Shown here: piece after piece, positions 1-8,335 of the stretch
How the letters are laid out: each line of letters begins with the position of its first letter
How positions within the stretch are numbered: the first letter of the stretch is position 1
Assembly (NCBI GenBank): GCA_029959615.1
Contig: JASCOD010000005.1
Location: 310,001 to 374,000 of the forward strand
Direction of reading: 5' to 3'
From: Flavobacteriaceae bacterium PS02338
Lineage (GTDB): Bacteria; Bacteroidota; Bacteroidia; Sphingobacteriales; Sphingobacteriaceae
Length of the DNA stretch: 64,000 bases
Made by a program: the position numbers and the translations under genes
The notes under the pieces: generated by a model
The model's database searches: none
Seen by the model: only the letters and a program-made list of their open reading frames with translations
What the model was told of the DNA's origin: nothing

Positions 1-1185
1 TTTTACTGTTTTGGTCTTTCTTTGCAGAGAGGTATAACCTCCAGCAAAGGTCAAACTCAACTTATCGTTCAACATCCAATCTGCATGCAATTGGTTATTG
101 AGTCGGTCTGTGGTATACGTTTGGGTTACTACAGTATAATTTGGATTAATGCCACCTCTAGATACAATATCTTCGTTTAAGATATCGACTCTATACCATA
201 TATTCAACTTCGAATTGCCATACCCCAGCTTTACATTTCCTAAATATTGATCTTTGGGCTTCCAGAAGTTTATTAATTTTACCTCATCACTAGTAGCAGT
301 TTTGGCCGGTACATTCCATCCACCAAAAGTATTATTAGAAAAACCAGCTGAAGCACTCCATCCTTGGTTTTGCCAATTAACGCCAATATTTTTATTATGA
401 CTGCCCTTTCCATTTAGCGTTTCATATTCACTACCTACTGTTTCTTCCTGTAAACGAGCAGTTACCCCAAATTTATATCCAGTTTTTCCCTTGGTAATGA
501 TATTGATTACACCTGCAAGCGCATCGGTGCCATACACTACAGACATGGGCCCCTCTACAAGTTCAATTCGCTCTACAGTATTGATATCTATTTGATTAAG
601 GCTTTCTTTAATATCCAATCTATCCACCAAGGGAATTCCATCCAATAATATTTTCACATTCCATCCAGACATGCCCATCATCTCTACGTTTGAAACACCT
701 AATGTCAAATCATTTCCAAACCTGAATCCAAATTCAGTATTCAATACTTGCTGTATATTAGTGGCTGCACGGAGTTTAATTTTTTCAGCATTAATTGATC
801 TCACTTTATAGACAGCATCTTTAAGTGATTGCGGACCATATTGTCCTGTAACCACCACTTCATTCAACTCGTAAGACTTCTCTTTAATGGTGATAGGCTC
901 TAATTCTTTATCAGCATTTGTATTGATAGCTACTTCTTGTTCTTGAATTGAAACTCCAGATTTAATAATGAGAATAGAACTTCCCAAGGGAGCCGAAATT
1001 CTAAAAACACCCTCTTTATCGGTGTAGGCTACACTTCTAGTATTTTTTATAGTCAATGTCAAACCCCATGCAGGCTGACCGTCGGCAGTAAGAATTTTAC
1101 CGCGAAGATTAACGGTACCTCTTTGAGCCGTCGCTATATTTACACTCAAAAAAAATATTAGAATTGATAGTAGTTGTTTCTTCAC
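1..1185 (-). CDS. TonB-dependent outer-membrane receptor, N-terminal part (cut by window edge)
   Basis: The gene enters on the minus strand and runs off base 1, so only about 395 N-terminal residues are visible. A signal peptide (VKKQLLSILIFFLSVNIATA) is followed by a carboxypeptidase-regulatory-like beta-sandwich at about residues 25-100. A TonB plug domain follows, with LLDGIPLVDR and then VERIELVEGP and VVYGTDALAGVINI. The first barrel strands come after it. The start is taken as GTG at 1185 because no in-frame ATG lies before an upstream stop. The protein should import a ligand across the outer membrane with TonB energy. The ligand cannot be told from this part. It is divergent from the lipoprotein gene at 1407. 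Confidence 0.9.
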   Translation of the reverse strand, partial: MKKQLLSILIFFLSVNIATAQRGTVNLRGKILTADGQPAWGLTLTIKNTRSVAYTDKEGVFRISAPLGSSILIIKSGVSIQEQEVAINTNADKELEPITIKEKSYELNEVVVTGQYGPQSLKDAVYKVRSINAEKIKLRAATNIQQVLNTEFGFRFGNDLTLGVSNVEMMGMSGWNVKILLDGIPLVDRLDIKESLNQIDINTVERIELVEGPMSVVYGTDALAGVINIITKGKTGYKFGVTARLQEETVGSEYETLNGKGSHNKNIGVNWQNQGWSASAGFSNNTFGGWNVPAKTATSDEVKLINFWKPKDQYLGNVKLGYGNSKLNIWYRVDILNEDIVSRGGINPNYTVVTQTYTTDRLNNQLHADWMLNDKLSLTFAGGYTSLQRKTKTVK

Positions 1186-1342
1186 CTTATTTAGAATGAT
1201 TTCAAATAATATGCAATATTAATTATTTATTTAGACTAATTACAAATAATTGAAAGATATTTTTCTAATCCTATTTTAATTCACTGAAAAACATCTATTT
1301 TCAATTCAATTTTTAGTCGAGCATTTTTATTATTAACACAAC

Positions 1343-1372
1343 TTGACACATCGTTTAAATAATGTATTTTTG
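1343..1372 (+). promoter_or_regulatory. Bacteroidota-type promoter for the lipoprotein gene
   Basis: TTG at 1343-1345 is followed after exactly 19 bases by TATTTTTG at 1365-1372. This fits the Bacteroidota housekeeping consensus TTG-N17-19-TAnnTTTG. It lies 35 bases before the ATG at 1407. Confidence 0.7.
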
Positions 1373-1406
1373 GGATATTGCAAAAAACTAACTGTAAAGC
1401 ATCAAC

Positions 1407-2453
1407 ATGAGATTAACTAAAATTGCGGGAATGGTTTTGTTGGCTGGTACTTTTGTCGGCTCACTTACAAGTTGTAACTCTGAAACCAAAGGAAACACCA
1501 GTGAAAAAGGAACAAAAACATCGGATTCTACCGCTGTAGTTGAAGAAGATGTCAATCTTAGGACTCCTGTAGACACCGCAAAATATAATGAACTAGTAAA
1601 AGCTAATGCCAATGGAGATACCACAGGAAAATGGCCAGTAAAAAATCATCCTATTCCTCTTGACGGCGCTATATTGCCATTTAAACGTATTGTTTGTTAC
1701 TACGGAAATCTTTACTCTAAAAAAATGGGTGCTCTTGGCGAATATGAGCCTAAAACGATGTTGAGCATGCTAGACAAAGAAGTAGCTAAATGGAATAAGG
1801 CTGATCCTACAACGCCAGTACAACCTGCATTACACTATATTGCAGTAGTAGCTGCGGGCGATCCTGGCAAAGATGGAAAATACCGTAATCGCATGCCATT
1901 TAAACATATTGATTCGGTATTGAATATTGCCAAAATGCGTAAAAATATGATTGTATTTTTAGACATTCAAGTAGCTTTAAGTACTATTCAAACGGAATTA
2001 CCTTTATTAGAAAAATACTTGATGATGCCTAATGTACACTTAGGTATTGATCCGGAATTTTCGATGAAAGGAGGCATATTACCAGGTAGAAAAATTGGCA
2101 CCTATGACGCTAGTGAAATCAACTATGTTTCTGGTTACTTAGCTGACCTAGTGAAAAAACACAACTTGCCTCCAAAAGTATTTGTAGTACACCGTTTCAC
2201 TAAGAAAATGGTAACGAACTCACAAAGCATCAAATTGCGACCAGAGGTACAAGTAGTAATGCACATGGATGGATGGGGTGAGCCAGATTTGAAATTAGGT
2301 ACTTATCGTCACTTTATTTATGGCGAGCCTGTACAATTCACCGGCTTTAAATTGTTCTACAAAAATGACTTGAAAAAAGCACCTAACAGGTTAATGACAC
2401 CAGAAGAACTTGTTAAATTAAAACCGAGACCAATTTACATACAATATCAGTAA
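1407..2453 (+). CDS. secreted lipoprotein of an uncharacterised family
   Basis: 348 residues. The N-terminus MRLTKIAGMVLLAGTFVGS leads to a lipobox (LTSC), so the mature protein should be lipidated at Cys23. A low-complexity Ser/Thr/Lys linker follows to about residue 50. The folded part alternates hydrophobic strands and helices and carries conserved-looking motifs: CYYGN, ALGEYEP, VFLDIQVA, HLGIDPEFSM and VVHRFTKKM. The pattern suggests a TIM-barrel-like fold, which is an inference. From memory it resembles secreted actinobacterial proteins that also lack an assigned function. It appears monocistronic, with its own promoter and a terminator at 2476. No function is proposed. Confidence 0.8.
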   Translation: MRLTKIAGMVLLAGTFVGSLTSCNSETKGNTSEKGTKTSDSTAVVEEDVNLRTPVDTAKYNELVKANANGDTTGKWPVKNHPIPLDGAILPFKRIVCYYGNLYSKKMGALGEYEPKTMLSMLDKEVAKWNKADPTTPVQPALHYIAVVAAGDPGKDGKYRNRMPFKHIDSVLNIAKMRKNMIVFLDIQVALSTIQTELPLLEKYLMMPNVHLGIDPEFSMKGGILPGRKIGTYDASEINYVSGYLADLVKKHNLPPKVFVVHRFTKKMVTNSQSIKLRPEVQVVMHMDGWGEPDLKLGTYRHFIYGEPVQFTGFKLFYKNDLKKAPNRLMTPEELVKLKPRPIYIQYQ

Positions 2454-2475
2454 GTCGGAGGCTTATTTGGATTAG

Positions 2476-2508
2476 GGTGTTGAAAAGCTTTTTCGACACC
2501 TTTTTTTA
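2476..2508 (+). terminator. Rho-independent terminator after the lipoprotein gene
   Basis: GGTGTTGAAAAGC pairs imperfectly with GCTTTTTCGACACC and is followed by a run of T. It lies 23 bases after the stop codon of the lipoprotein gene. Confidence 0.8.
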
Positions 2509-2570
2509 TAATACCATTAACGTTATCACACTGAGCCCGTTGTAAAGTGTCATGCCAATCACAAAGAGGC

Positions 2571-2594
2571 TTCCACGAGCTCAGCCTGACACAG
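2571..2594. repeat. degenerate copy of a dispersed 'ttcgacaagctcagactgaca' repeat
   Basis: The stretch ttccacgagctcagcctgac resembles copies at 22995-23018 and 37286-37310. All three lie in spacers. Only the similarity is visible; the origin is unknown. Confidence 0.5.
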
Positions 2595-2610
2595 ACCTTT
2601 ATACCTTAAG

Positions 2611-3690
2611 TTAAAAAGTAAGCAAAGCGTGTTGACTAGCGGTATGCAAATCTCTCCAAATCCTATTCAATTCCGTCTCTTTCCTTGCCGCTTCCAAACC
2701 GGCATATGGGTATAACGTATCAACTATCATTCTAGATTGATGTGCCAATGCTCGGCTTAATCTACTTACATCTTTTAGAAGGTCCTCATTGATCATTCGA
2801 TGATTAATTAATTGATGCCAAGAAGTATCGAAAGCTTCATAGAAATGCTCACGAATGGTAGTTAAGGTATGTTTACATTTGGCTAACTCTGCCTCAAAAA
2901 AAGAAACTTGCTCTGGAGTATATCTTTTAAATCCGGAACGGTTGAAGAAACTATCATTAATCAAATCTAAAAACCTTTTAGCCATTCCTAAACTATTTAC
3001 CGCTAAAGTAGTTTCCGCCAATTGTAGGAAAGGATAATCAAAACCTTCATCTGACACCTTAATTTCCGTATTGATTTTAAAAGAACGATTTTCAGGAACT
3101 TCGATATCATGTACATCAAATGCATGGCTGCCTGTTGCTACCAAGCCAAAATAAGACCAACCTGATTGGATTTCAACTTCTCCCCTTTTTAATATGAAAG
3201 ACTTAATCACCTGTTCCCCATCTTCATCCAAAACATCGTTACCTTTTTCATCTTGAAGCAGGCAATTAGCTGTAAATATCGTAGCATGCAAAGCACCACT
3301 TGCATACTTCCAATGACCATTAATGCGATAACCACCCATTGTCTTTTGGGCCGTGCCCCCAACAGCGCCACTACCAGCAAAACAAACTTTCCGATCAGCA
3401 AAAATTTCCTCAGCTAATTTAGGATCTAAAAAACCTGCAAACCAACCTGCACCACTACAAAGCGTAACCGTCCAAGCAGTACTACCGTCTACATAGGCCA
3501 ATTCTTCTTCTATTCTCAAAATCTCTGGCAACTTCTTCCCTGGGCCACCATAAGATACCGGTACGTAGAGCTTAAACCATTCTTCTTGGTAAGCGATCTC
3601 CAAAATATCTGGATGTAATTCTCCCAATTCTTCAGATTGGGGCGCCAATTTCAAAATGGCTTCCTGCCATGTTTGTATAAGTTTTTCCAT
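2611..3690 (-). CDS. acyl-CoA-dehydrogenase-like flavoprotein (possibly group D flavin monooxygenase-like)
   Basis: 359 residues with the full acyl-CoA dehydrogenase layout. There is an N-terminal helical domain (about 1-110, with VPVSYGGPGK), a middle beta domain with FAGSGAVGGTA and GHWKYASG (about 110-220), and a C-terminal helical bundle. The end, RIWRDLHTASQHALL, resembles the HsaA/DszC-type branch, which uses reduced flavin and oxygen rather than dehydrogenating acyl-CoA. I cannot place a catalytic glutamate. It starts 32 bases after the pnuT stop codon on the same strand, so it is probably cotranscribed and under the same TPP riboswitch. The substrate is unknown. A thiamine-related role is only an inference from position. 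Confidence 0.8.
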   Translation of the reverse strand: MEKLIQTWQEAILKLAPQSEELGELHPDILEIAYQEEWFKLYVPVSYGGPGKKLPEILRIEEELAYVDGSTAWTVTLCSGAGWFAGFLDPKLAEEIFADRKVCFAGSGAVGGTAQKTMGGYRINGHWKYASGALHATIFTANCLLQDEKGNDVLDEDGEQVIKSFILKRGEVEIQSGWSYFGLVATGSHAFDVHDIEVPENRSFKINTEIKVSDEGFDYPFLQLAETTLAVNSLGMAKRFLDLINDSFFNRSGFKRYTPEQVSFFEAELAKCKHTLTTIREHFYEAFDTSWHQLINHRMINEDLLKDVSRLSRALAHQSRMIVDTLYPYAGLEAARKETELNRIWRDLHTASQHALLTF

Positions 3691-3722
3691 TTGTTTAAAT
3701 ATGATCAGTAGTATAATTATGT

Positions 3723-4337
3723 TTAGCTACGCTGTTTATTATAAATTTTCTTCCAATCGAAGTAACCAAAAATGGCTACGATAAATAGGAATAAGGTGAG
3801 AAGTGCAAACATGACAAAGTTTTTATGCCACATGAGCGGGATAGCTACAATGTTTGAAACATTAAGGAAGATCCAATTTTCTATTTTACGACGGGCTAGA
3901 AGCCACATTCCAGCCCAAGCTACAGATGATACAAAAGCATCTAAAATAGGAACGTCTGAATTGGTAAAATTAACCAGTGCATAATACAACACAAAGTAGC
4001 CTCCAATAGCAATGGCAAAAGCAATTTGAAGTTCTTGTTTGGTAGTCCAACTTACGGGTAAGTTTTCGTTTTTGGCTTTGCGCTTAGACCAAATGATCCA
4101 ACCGTAAAAACTCATCACCAGATAATACATGCTCAATAAGCTTTCGGCATACAACCTTGCATTAAGTTTTAAATAAAGTGATAGTAGTATACCAATAATT
4201 CCCGCTGGATAAAGTAGAATATTATTACGTTTCGCCAATAGGACTTCTGTAACACCAAACCCAACGGCAAACCATTCTAGATAAGTTGTAGCTTTTACCT
4301 GCTCCACAAACAAACGGAGATATTCCTGAATTTCCAT
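3723..4337 (-). CDS. pnuT: PnuC-family vitamin transporter, probably thiamine transporter PnuT
   Basis: 204 residues from ATG at 4337. An in-frame TTG two codons upstream (4343) is less likely. About seven hydrophobic membrane segments and the PnuC-type stretch LLARRKIENWIFLNVSNIV place it in the PnuC family of energy-independent facilitators in the inner membrane. Family members carry nicotinamide riboside (PnuC), riboflavin (PnuX) or thiamine (PnuT). The TPP riboswitch directly upstream argues strongly for thiamine. The usual Bacteroidota partners, an outer-membrane thiamine receptor and thiamine pyrophosphokinase, are not adjacent. Expression should fall when thiamine diphosphate is plentiful. 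Confidence 0.85.
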   Translation of the reverse strand: MEIQEYLRLFVEQVKATTYLEWFAVGFGVTEVLLAKRNNILLYPAGIIGILLSLYLKLNARLYAESLLSMYYLVMSFYGWIIWSKRKAKNENLPVSWTTKQELQIAFAIAIGGYFVLYYALVNFTNSDVPILDAFVSSVAWAGMWLLARRKIENWIFLNVSNIVAIPLMWHKNFVMFALLTLFLFIVAIFGYFDWKKIYNKQRS

Positions 4338-4378
4338 TCTCAATAAATTTCGCCAAAGGCATTAAAAAATAATTGAAA

Positions 4379-4400
4379 ACTGTTTTCAGGGCGAAACAGT
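4379..4400 (-). terminator. hairpin of the riboswitch expression platform
   Basis: On the minus strand ACTGTTT (4400-4394) pairs with AAACAGT (4385-4379) across an 8-base loop. It is followed by TTTTCAATTATTTTTT. This is a plausible intrinsic terminator between the TPP aptamer and pnuT. The loop and adjoining stem bases TTTCGCC (4396-4390) are also complementary to GGCGAAA (4354-4348) just before the start codon, allowing a competing fold. Confidence 0.55.
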
Positions 4401-4424
4401 AATTGGTTTAAACCTCTAATTAAA

Positions 4425-4590
4425 TCCCTACGTCGGTATTATCCGCATCAGGTGCGTTTAAAAGTCAAAAGTGGAAAGGAAAAAGTTAAAAGTGCGGAAC
4501 TCTAAACTTTAAACATCTTACTTTCGACTCGAAAACTGGGTATAATCTCAGCCTGTTAAATATTGGGTATTTAGCAAGCACCCCTTTGAG
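4425..4590 (-). promoter_or_regulatory. TPP riboswitch (THI element)
   Basis: Read on the minus strand, the conserved blocks of the thiamine diphosphate aptamer occur in order: GGGGTGC (near 4586), GGCTGAGATTATACCC (near 4553-4538), then ACCTGATGCGGATAATACCG and ACGTAGGGA (4455-4425). CTGAGA and ATAATACCG are the pyrimidine- and pyrophosphate-sensing elements. The variable P3 arm is unusually long, about 80 bases, and consists of ACTTTTAACTTTTT-like low-complexity sequence. The element lies about 90 bases before pnuT and should switch the pnuT-flavoprotein unit off when TPP binds. Confidence 0.93.
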
Positions 4591-4628
4591 TTAGGCAAAT
4601 ATAGCTTATAGTAGGATAAAGCGTTTAT

Positions 4629-5108
4629 TTAATGATAAACTTTTTTGTCTAACTTAACAATCAAGCTACCGATGCTCTCTGCATCCTCATCAGGCTGTGA
4701 CAATAGCTTAATTACGGCCTCTTCCATTTTCTCGATATTTACTAAAGCTGGTTTGTACGTAGAATCTACAACCGTAATATAGACCCTATAAATAAGTCTT
4801 TTACTTTTAGCTTTCTTTAGAATTGGGGAGTAGTCTAAATCTTCGAGACCACTCAAATCGGTTAAAATGGATTTAAAATCGTAATTGTTATATTCATATT
4901 TTACGACTTGTTTACCTTCAATATTATTAACATCTATAAGTATAGCAGTTGCATATACGGCCGTAGAGTCTTTAAATTTCTCGTGTTTTAAATTACTACC
5001 AACAACTCGCCCAATGCTTCTACGTAACTCTGTAATGTTCTTTTGTGCATTAACAGATAAAAAGCTGATGACCAAAAACAACAAACAAGTTAACTTCCTG
5101 TAGTACAT
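4629..5108 (-). CDS. small exported protein of unknown function
   Basis: 159 residues. MYYRKLTCLLFLVISFLSVNA is a typical signal peptide, cut before QKN, which is common in Bacteroidota. The mature part is mixed alpha/beta with several charged helices (AVYATAILIDVNN, RLIYRVYITVVD). I recognise no domain. It begins 7 bases after the parC stop codon on the same strand and so is probably cotranscribed with parC, but nothing suggests a shared function. Its other neighbour is the TPP riboswitch region. Confidence 0.75.
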   Translation of the reverse strand: MYYRKLTCLLFLVISFLSVNAQKNITELRRSIGRVVGSNLKHEKFKDSTAVYATAILIDVNNIEGKQVVKYEYNNYDFKSILTDLSGLEDLDYSPILKKAKSKRLIYRVYITVVDSTYKPALVNIEKMEEAVIKLLSQPDEDAESIGSLIVKLDKKVYH

Positions 5109-5115
5109 ATGCTAT

Positions 5116-8052
5116 CTAAAACAAAGAACCTTGCCCTTTATCGTCTATCTTAATATCTCCAGGGTTGGTAATCTCGAATGAGATTTTCTTTTTTTGAACA
5201 ACAGGTTCAACCGGTTTTTCGCTGTCAGCCACTTGCTCCTTAACTTCTTCCTTCTTCGGTTCTTCTACAACCAAAGGTTTAGCGGCAGATCTAAAACTAG
5301 GCTTTGGTTTTTTCGGAGTTTGTTCGGTTGCCGTTTCTGGCACAGCATCAAATGTTGGGCTATCTTCATTAGGTTCTGGAACAACTTCATCTACATGAAT
5401 TTCTTCTACAGTCTCTACATCACCATCTATATCTTCTCCTCCATTTGAAGGGTCGGAGTGAACTTCTACGACCTCAAAGTGTGATTCCTCTAATTCAGTA
5501 ATACCTATTTCCAGTTCCGCATCTAACATTGCAATTTGTTTCACTACATGTGGTGTAACTCTATTACCATTAGCTTTCCAACCTTTCACATCAATTAAAC
5601 CTGATAATTCAAGTTCCAATGTTTCTGGAGTTTTAGTTTTACCTTTTTCTACATCAACTATTAGTTTAGCATCCTGTTTACCTGTAATAAAAACCATTTT
5701 GGAACCGTTCTCTTCACTAATAAAGCTTACCACTTTCCCAATCGGCTGTACTTCAAACACAAATCGTTTTACGAAATAGTTTTTCGCTTTACCATCATAA
5801 TGCACCACACCATAAATGTGTTCTGGATTATATTTTTGCATCAAAACAATGCCTGGGTCAAAGTGGTTACTTAGCTCAAACGTACTTAACTCATAAGTTC
5901 CATTTTCGTAGACTTGCAATATTTTATCATCACCATCAAACTCACCCAGATATTTACCTCTCCCATCTACATTCAAGCGTTTCAAGATATCATCATACCA
6001 AATTTTGATACCGGCCAAAGTAGAAATCCCTTTAGTCTTTAGCAACACTTTCTTGATAGGAAACTTCACTACGATATTGCCCATAGAGCTACGCCCCTTA
6101 ATGGCAACATTAGCAAAATCGATGTCGATAGCTAGTTTTTTCAACTTAGAATGAGGCTTTAACTGTACAGAAACCACCTCTGCTTCCCCATTTGGATTAG
6201 CTGTAAAATATAAACACTTAGATCCTTTGCTACCCTTAGTTAAATCATACTCTTTATCACGAGTAACACCCAATACAGAGAAACGTTTAATGTAACTGAT
6301 ACCGCTTGCGCCATCTTTATAAATCATGTTGTAAACCGTACGCTCATCACCTTTTTTGAACACTTGAGCATGGATGATATGTTTGCCTACAAAGGTTTTA
6401 TCAGCGACTTTAGTTACGATGAAACGTCCATCCTCACGGAAAACAATAATCTCGTCGATATCCGAACAATCGCCTATAAATTCATCTTTCTTTAAACCTG
6501 TACCAATAAAACCATCTTCACGGTTCATGTACAGCTTTACGTTTGCTAAAGCTACTTTAGCAGCTTCTACCCTATCAAACAACCTAATTTCAGTTTTCCG
6601 CTCACGTCCCTTACCATACTTAGCTTTAATTTTCTCGAACCATGCAATAGTGTAATCCGTTAAATGGCGAAGATGGCCTCTTACTACTTTCATCTCATCT
6701 TCCAAAGCTTTCATCATCTCATCCGCTTTTTTCACATCAAAACGAGTGATGCTACTCATCGGTTTATCGATTAGTTTTTTGAAATCTTCTGGTTGTATTT
6801 CACGGTACAAAGAGACTTTGAAAGGATCAAACAAACGATGTAATACCATTACAACGGTATCAAAATCTCCAGAGTTTTCATACGCTGAATTTTTATACAT
6901 CCCTTCTTGAATGAAAATCTTCAATAGAGAGCTAAAGAAAACCCGCTCTTGTAACTCATGTAAACGAATTTCAAGTTCCTGCTTTAATAAGCCCTTAGTA
7001 AACTTCGTATTTTGTTCTAAAATATCGTTTACGCTTAAAAAATGAGGTTTATCGTCCTTAATAACGCAGGTGTTTGGCGAAATAGAAACCTCACAATTGG
7101 TAAAGGCATAAAGCGCATCAATCGTCACATCTGGAGAAATACCCGGTGCCAAATGCACTACAATCTCGACATTGGCAGCCGTATTATCCTCAATTTTCTT
7201 AATCTTGATTTTACCTTTGTCGTTGGCAGCTAAAACACTATCAATTAAAGAACCTGTGGTAGTACTATATGGAATTTCTGTAATGACCAAGGTCTTTTTA
7301 TCTCGCTCGGTAATTTTAGCACGCACTCTAATTTTACCTCCACGCTGCCCTTCGTTATAGTTCGAAAAATCAGCCATACCACCCGTAAAAAAGTCGGGTA
7401 AAATATTTGGGCGAACTCCTTTTAACACCTCAATAGAAGCATCTATTAGTTCTATAAAATTGTGAGGCATAATCTTGGTAGCCAAACCTACCGCAATACC
7501 TTCAGCTCCTTGTGCCAATAACAAAGGAAATTTTACTGGCAACGTTAAAGGTTCATTGTTACGTCCATCGTAACTGAGCGACCAAACCGTGGTATCCGCA
7601 TTAAAAACTACGTCGTTGGCAAATTTCGATAAACGAGCTTCGATGTAACGCGGTGCAGCGGCACTGTCTCCAGTAATCGGGTCGCCCCAGTTACCTTGGC
7701 AATCAATCAGTAAATCCTTCTGACCAATTTGCACCATCGCATCCCCAATTGAGGCATCCCCATGTGGGTGGTACTTCATCGTATTTCCAATTACGTTGGC
7801 CGCTTTATTGAAACGTCCATCATCCATTTCCTTCAGCGAGTGCATAATACGACGCTGTACCGGTTTAAAACCATCATTGATATGCGGAACCGCTCTATCC
7901 AGAATTACATACGAAGCATAGTCCAGAAACCAATTTTCGTAAAGGCCGTTAATCGGAATAACCGTGTGTTTTTGTTCCTCAACACGCGCTCCGCTACCTT
8001 CTTGCTCTTCAGGTAAATTGGTTTCGTTTAAATCGTCCAGTTCTTCACTCAT
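5116..8052 (-). CDS. parC: DNA topoisomerase IV subunit A
   Basis: 978 residues. The N-terminal breakage-reunion domain has NDGFKPVQRRIMHS, the quinolone-resistance-region motif HPHGDASIGDAMVQ (about 95-108) and the catalytic tyrosine Tyr136 in AAAPRYIEAR. A coiled-coil/tower region lies at about 350-480, a degenerate C-terminal pinwheel domain at about 520-830, and a long acidic Pro/Glu/Lys-rich tail after it. The motif YHPHGDASIGDAM and the overall layout match Bacteroidota ParC rather than GyrA. The enzyme decatenates daughter chromosomes together with ParE, whose gene is not adjacent. It is divergent from ligA. Confidence 0.93.
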   Translation of the reverse strand: MSEELDDLNETNLPEEQEGSGARVEEQKHTVIPINGLYENWFLDYASYVILDRAVPHINDGFKPVQRRIMHSLKEMDDGRFNKAANVIGNTMKYHPHGDASIGDAMVQIGQKDLLIDCQGNWGDPITGDSAAAPRYIEARLSKFANDVVFNADTTVWSLSYDGRNNEPLTLPVKFPLLLAQGAEGIAVGLATKIMPHNFIELIDASIEVLKGVRPNILPDFFTGGMADFSNYNEGQRGGKIRVRAKITERDKKTLVITEIPYSTTTGSLIDSVLAANDKGKIKIKKIEDNTAANVEIVVHLAPGISPDVTIDALYAFTNCEVSISPNTCVIKDDKPHFLSVNDILEQNTKFTKGLLKQELEIRLHELQERVFFSSLLKIFIQEGMYKNSAYENSGDFDTVVMVLHRLFDPFKVSLYREIQPEDFKKLIDKPMSSITRFDVKKADEMMKALEDEMKVVRGHLRHLTDYTIAWFEKIKAKYGKGRERKTEIRLFDRVEAAKVALANVKLYMNREDGFIGTGLKKDEFIGDCSDIDEIIVFREDGRFIVTKVADKTFVGKHIIHAQVFKKGDERTVYNMIYKDGASGISYIKRFSVLGVTRDKEYDLTKGSKGSKCLYFTANPNGEAEVVSVQLKPHSKLKKLAIDIDFANVAIKGRSSMGNIVVKFPIKKVLLKTKGISTLAGIKIWYDDILKRLNVDGRGKYLGEFDGDDKILQVYENGTYELSTFELSNHFDPGIVLMQKYNPEHIYGVVHYDGKAKNYFVKRFVFEVQPIGKVVSFISEENGSKMVFITGKQDAKLIVDVEKGKTKTPETLELELSGLIDVKGWKANGNRVTPHVVKQIAMLDAELEIGITELEESHFEVVEVHSDPSNGGEDIDGDVETVEEIHVDEVVPEPNEDSPTFDAVPETATEQTPKKPKPSFRSAAKPLVVEEPKKEEVKEQVADSEKPVEPVVQKKKISFEITNPGDIKIDDKGQGSLF

Positions 8053-8218
8053 GTATTAAAAAAGTTTTTGGGATGCGTAAATATAAGATTTGATGCCCAT
8101 TTTTACGATAGAAGTTGTTAACAATACTTGTTAATATTTTGATTTACAACCAAGTGAATGATTAGAAAAGCGTAGGCAGTAAAAGTCTGGTTCAGAAAGT
8201 CCTACTTTTGGCTATAAT

Positions 8219-8235
8219 TCCCGATAAAATCGGGA
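8219..8235. repeat. short palindrome TCCCGAT-aaa-ATCGGGA in the parC-ligA spacer
   Basis: A perfect 7-bp inverted repeat with a 3-base loop. The same TCCCGA/TCGGGA core recurs at 23133-23148 and about 31395-31418, and degenerately near 32659. The remaining 283 bases of spacer hold only AT-rich sequence and presumably both divergent promoters; a TATCTTCG at 8324-8331 could be the ligA -7 element. Confidence 0.6.
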
Positions 8236-8335
8236 TATTTCAATTCTTATCGGTTTAATAAATAAACCTACTCACTTTACTCAAAATTTATCAATTTAGC
8301 CATCAAACAATTCATTAACTCCTTATCTTCGCATT

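Noticed and set aside
3723..4343. Annotation of the PnuC-family protein as a nicotinamide riboside/NMN transporter
   Set aside because: The clear TPP riboswitch directly upstream makes thiamine the more likely substrate. The TTG start at 4343 was also rejected in favour of ATG at 4337.
5116..8052. Calling the type II topoisomerase subunit GyrA
   Set aside because: The HPHGDASIGDAM motif, the degenerate C-terminal domain and the long acidic tail fit Bacteroidota ParC better.
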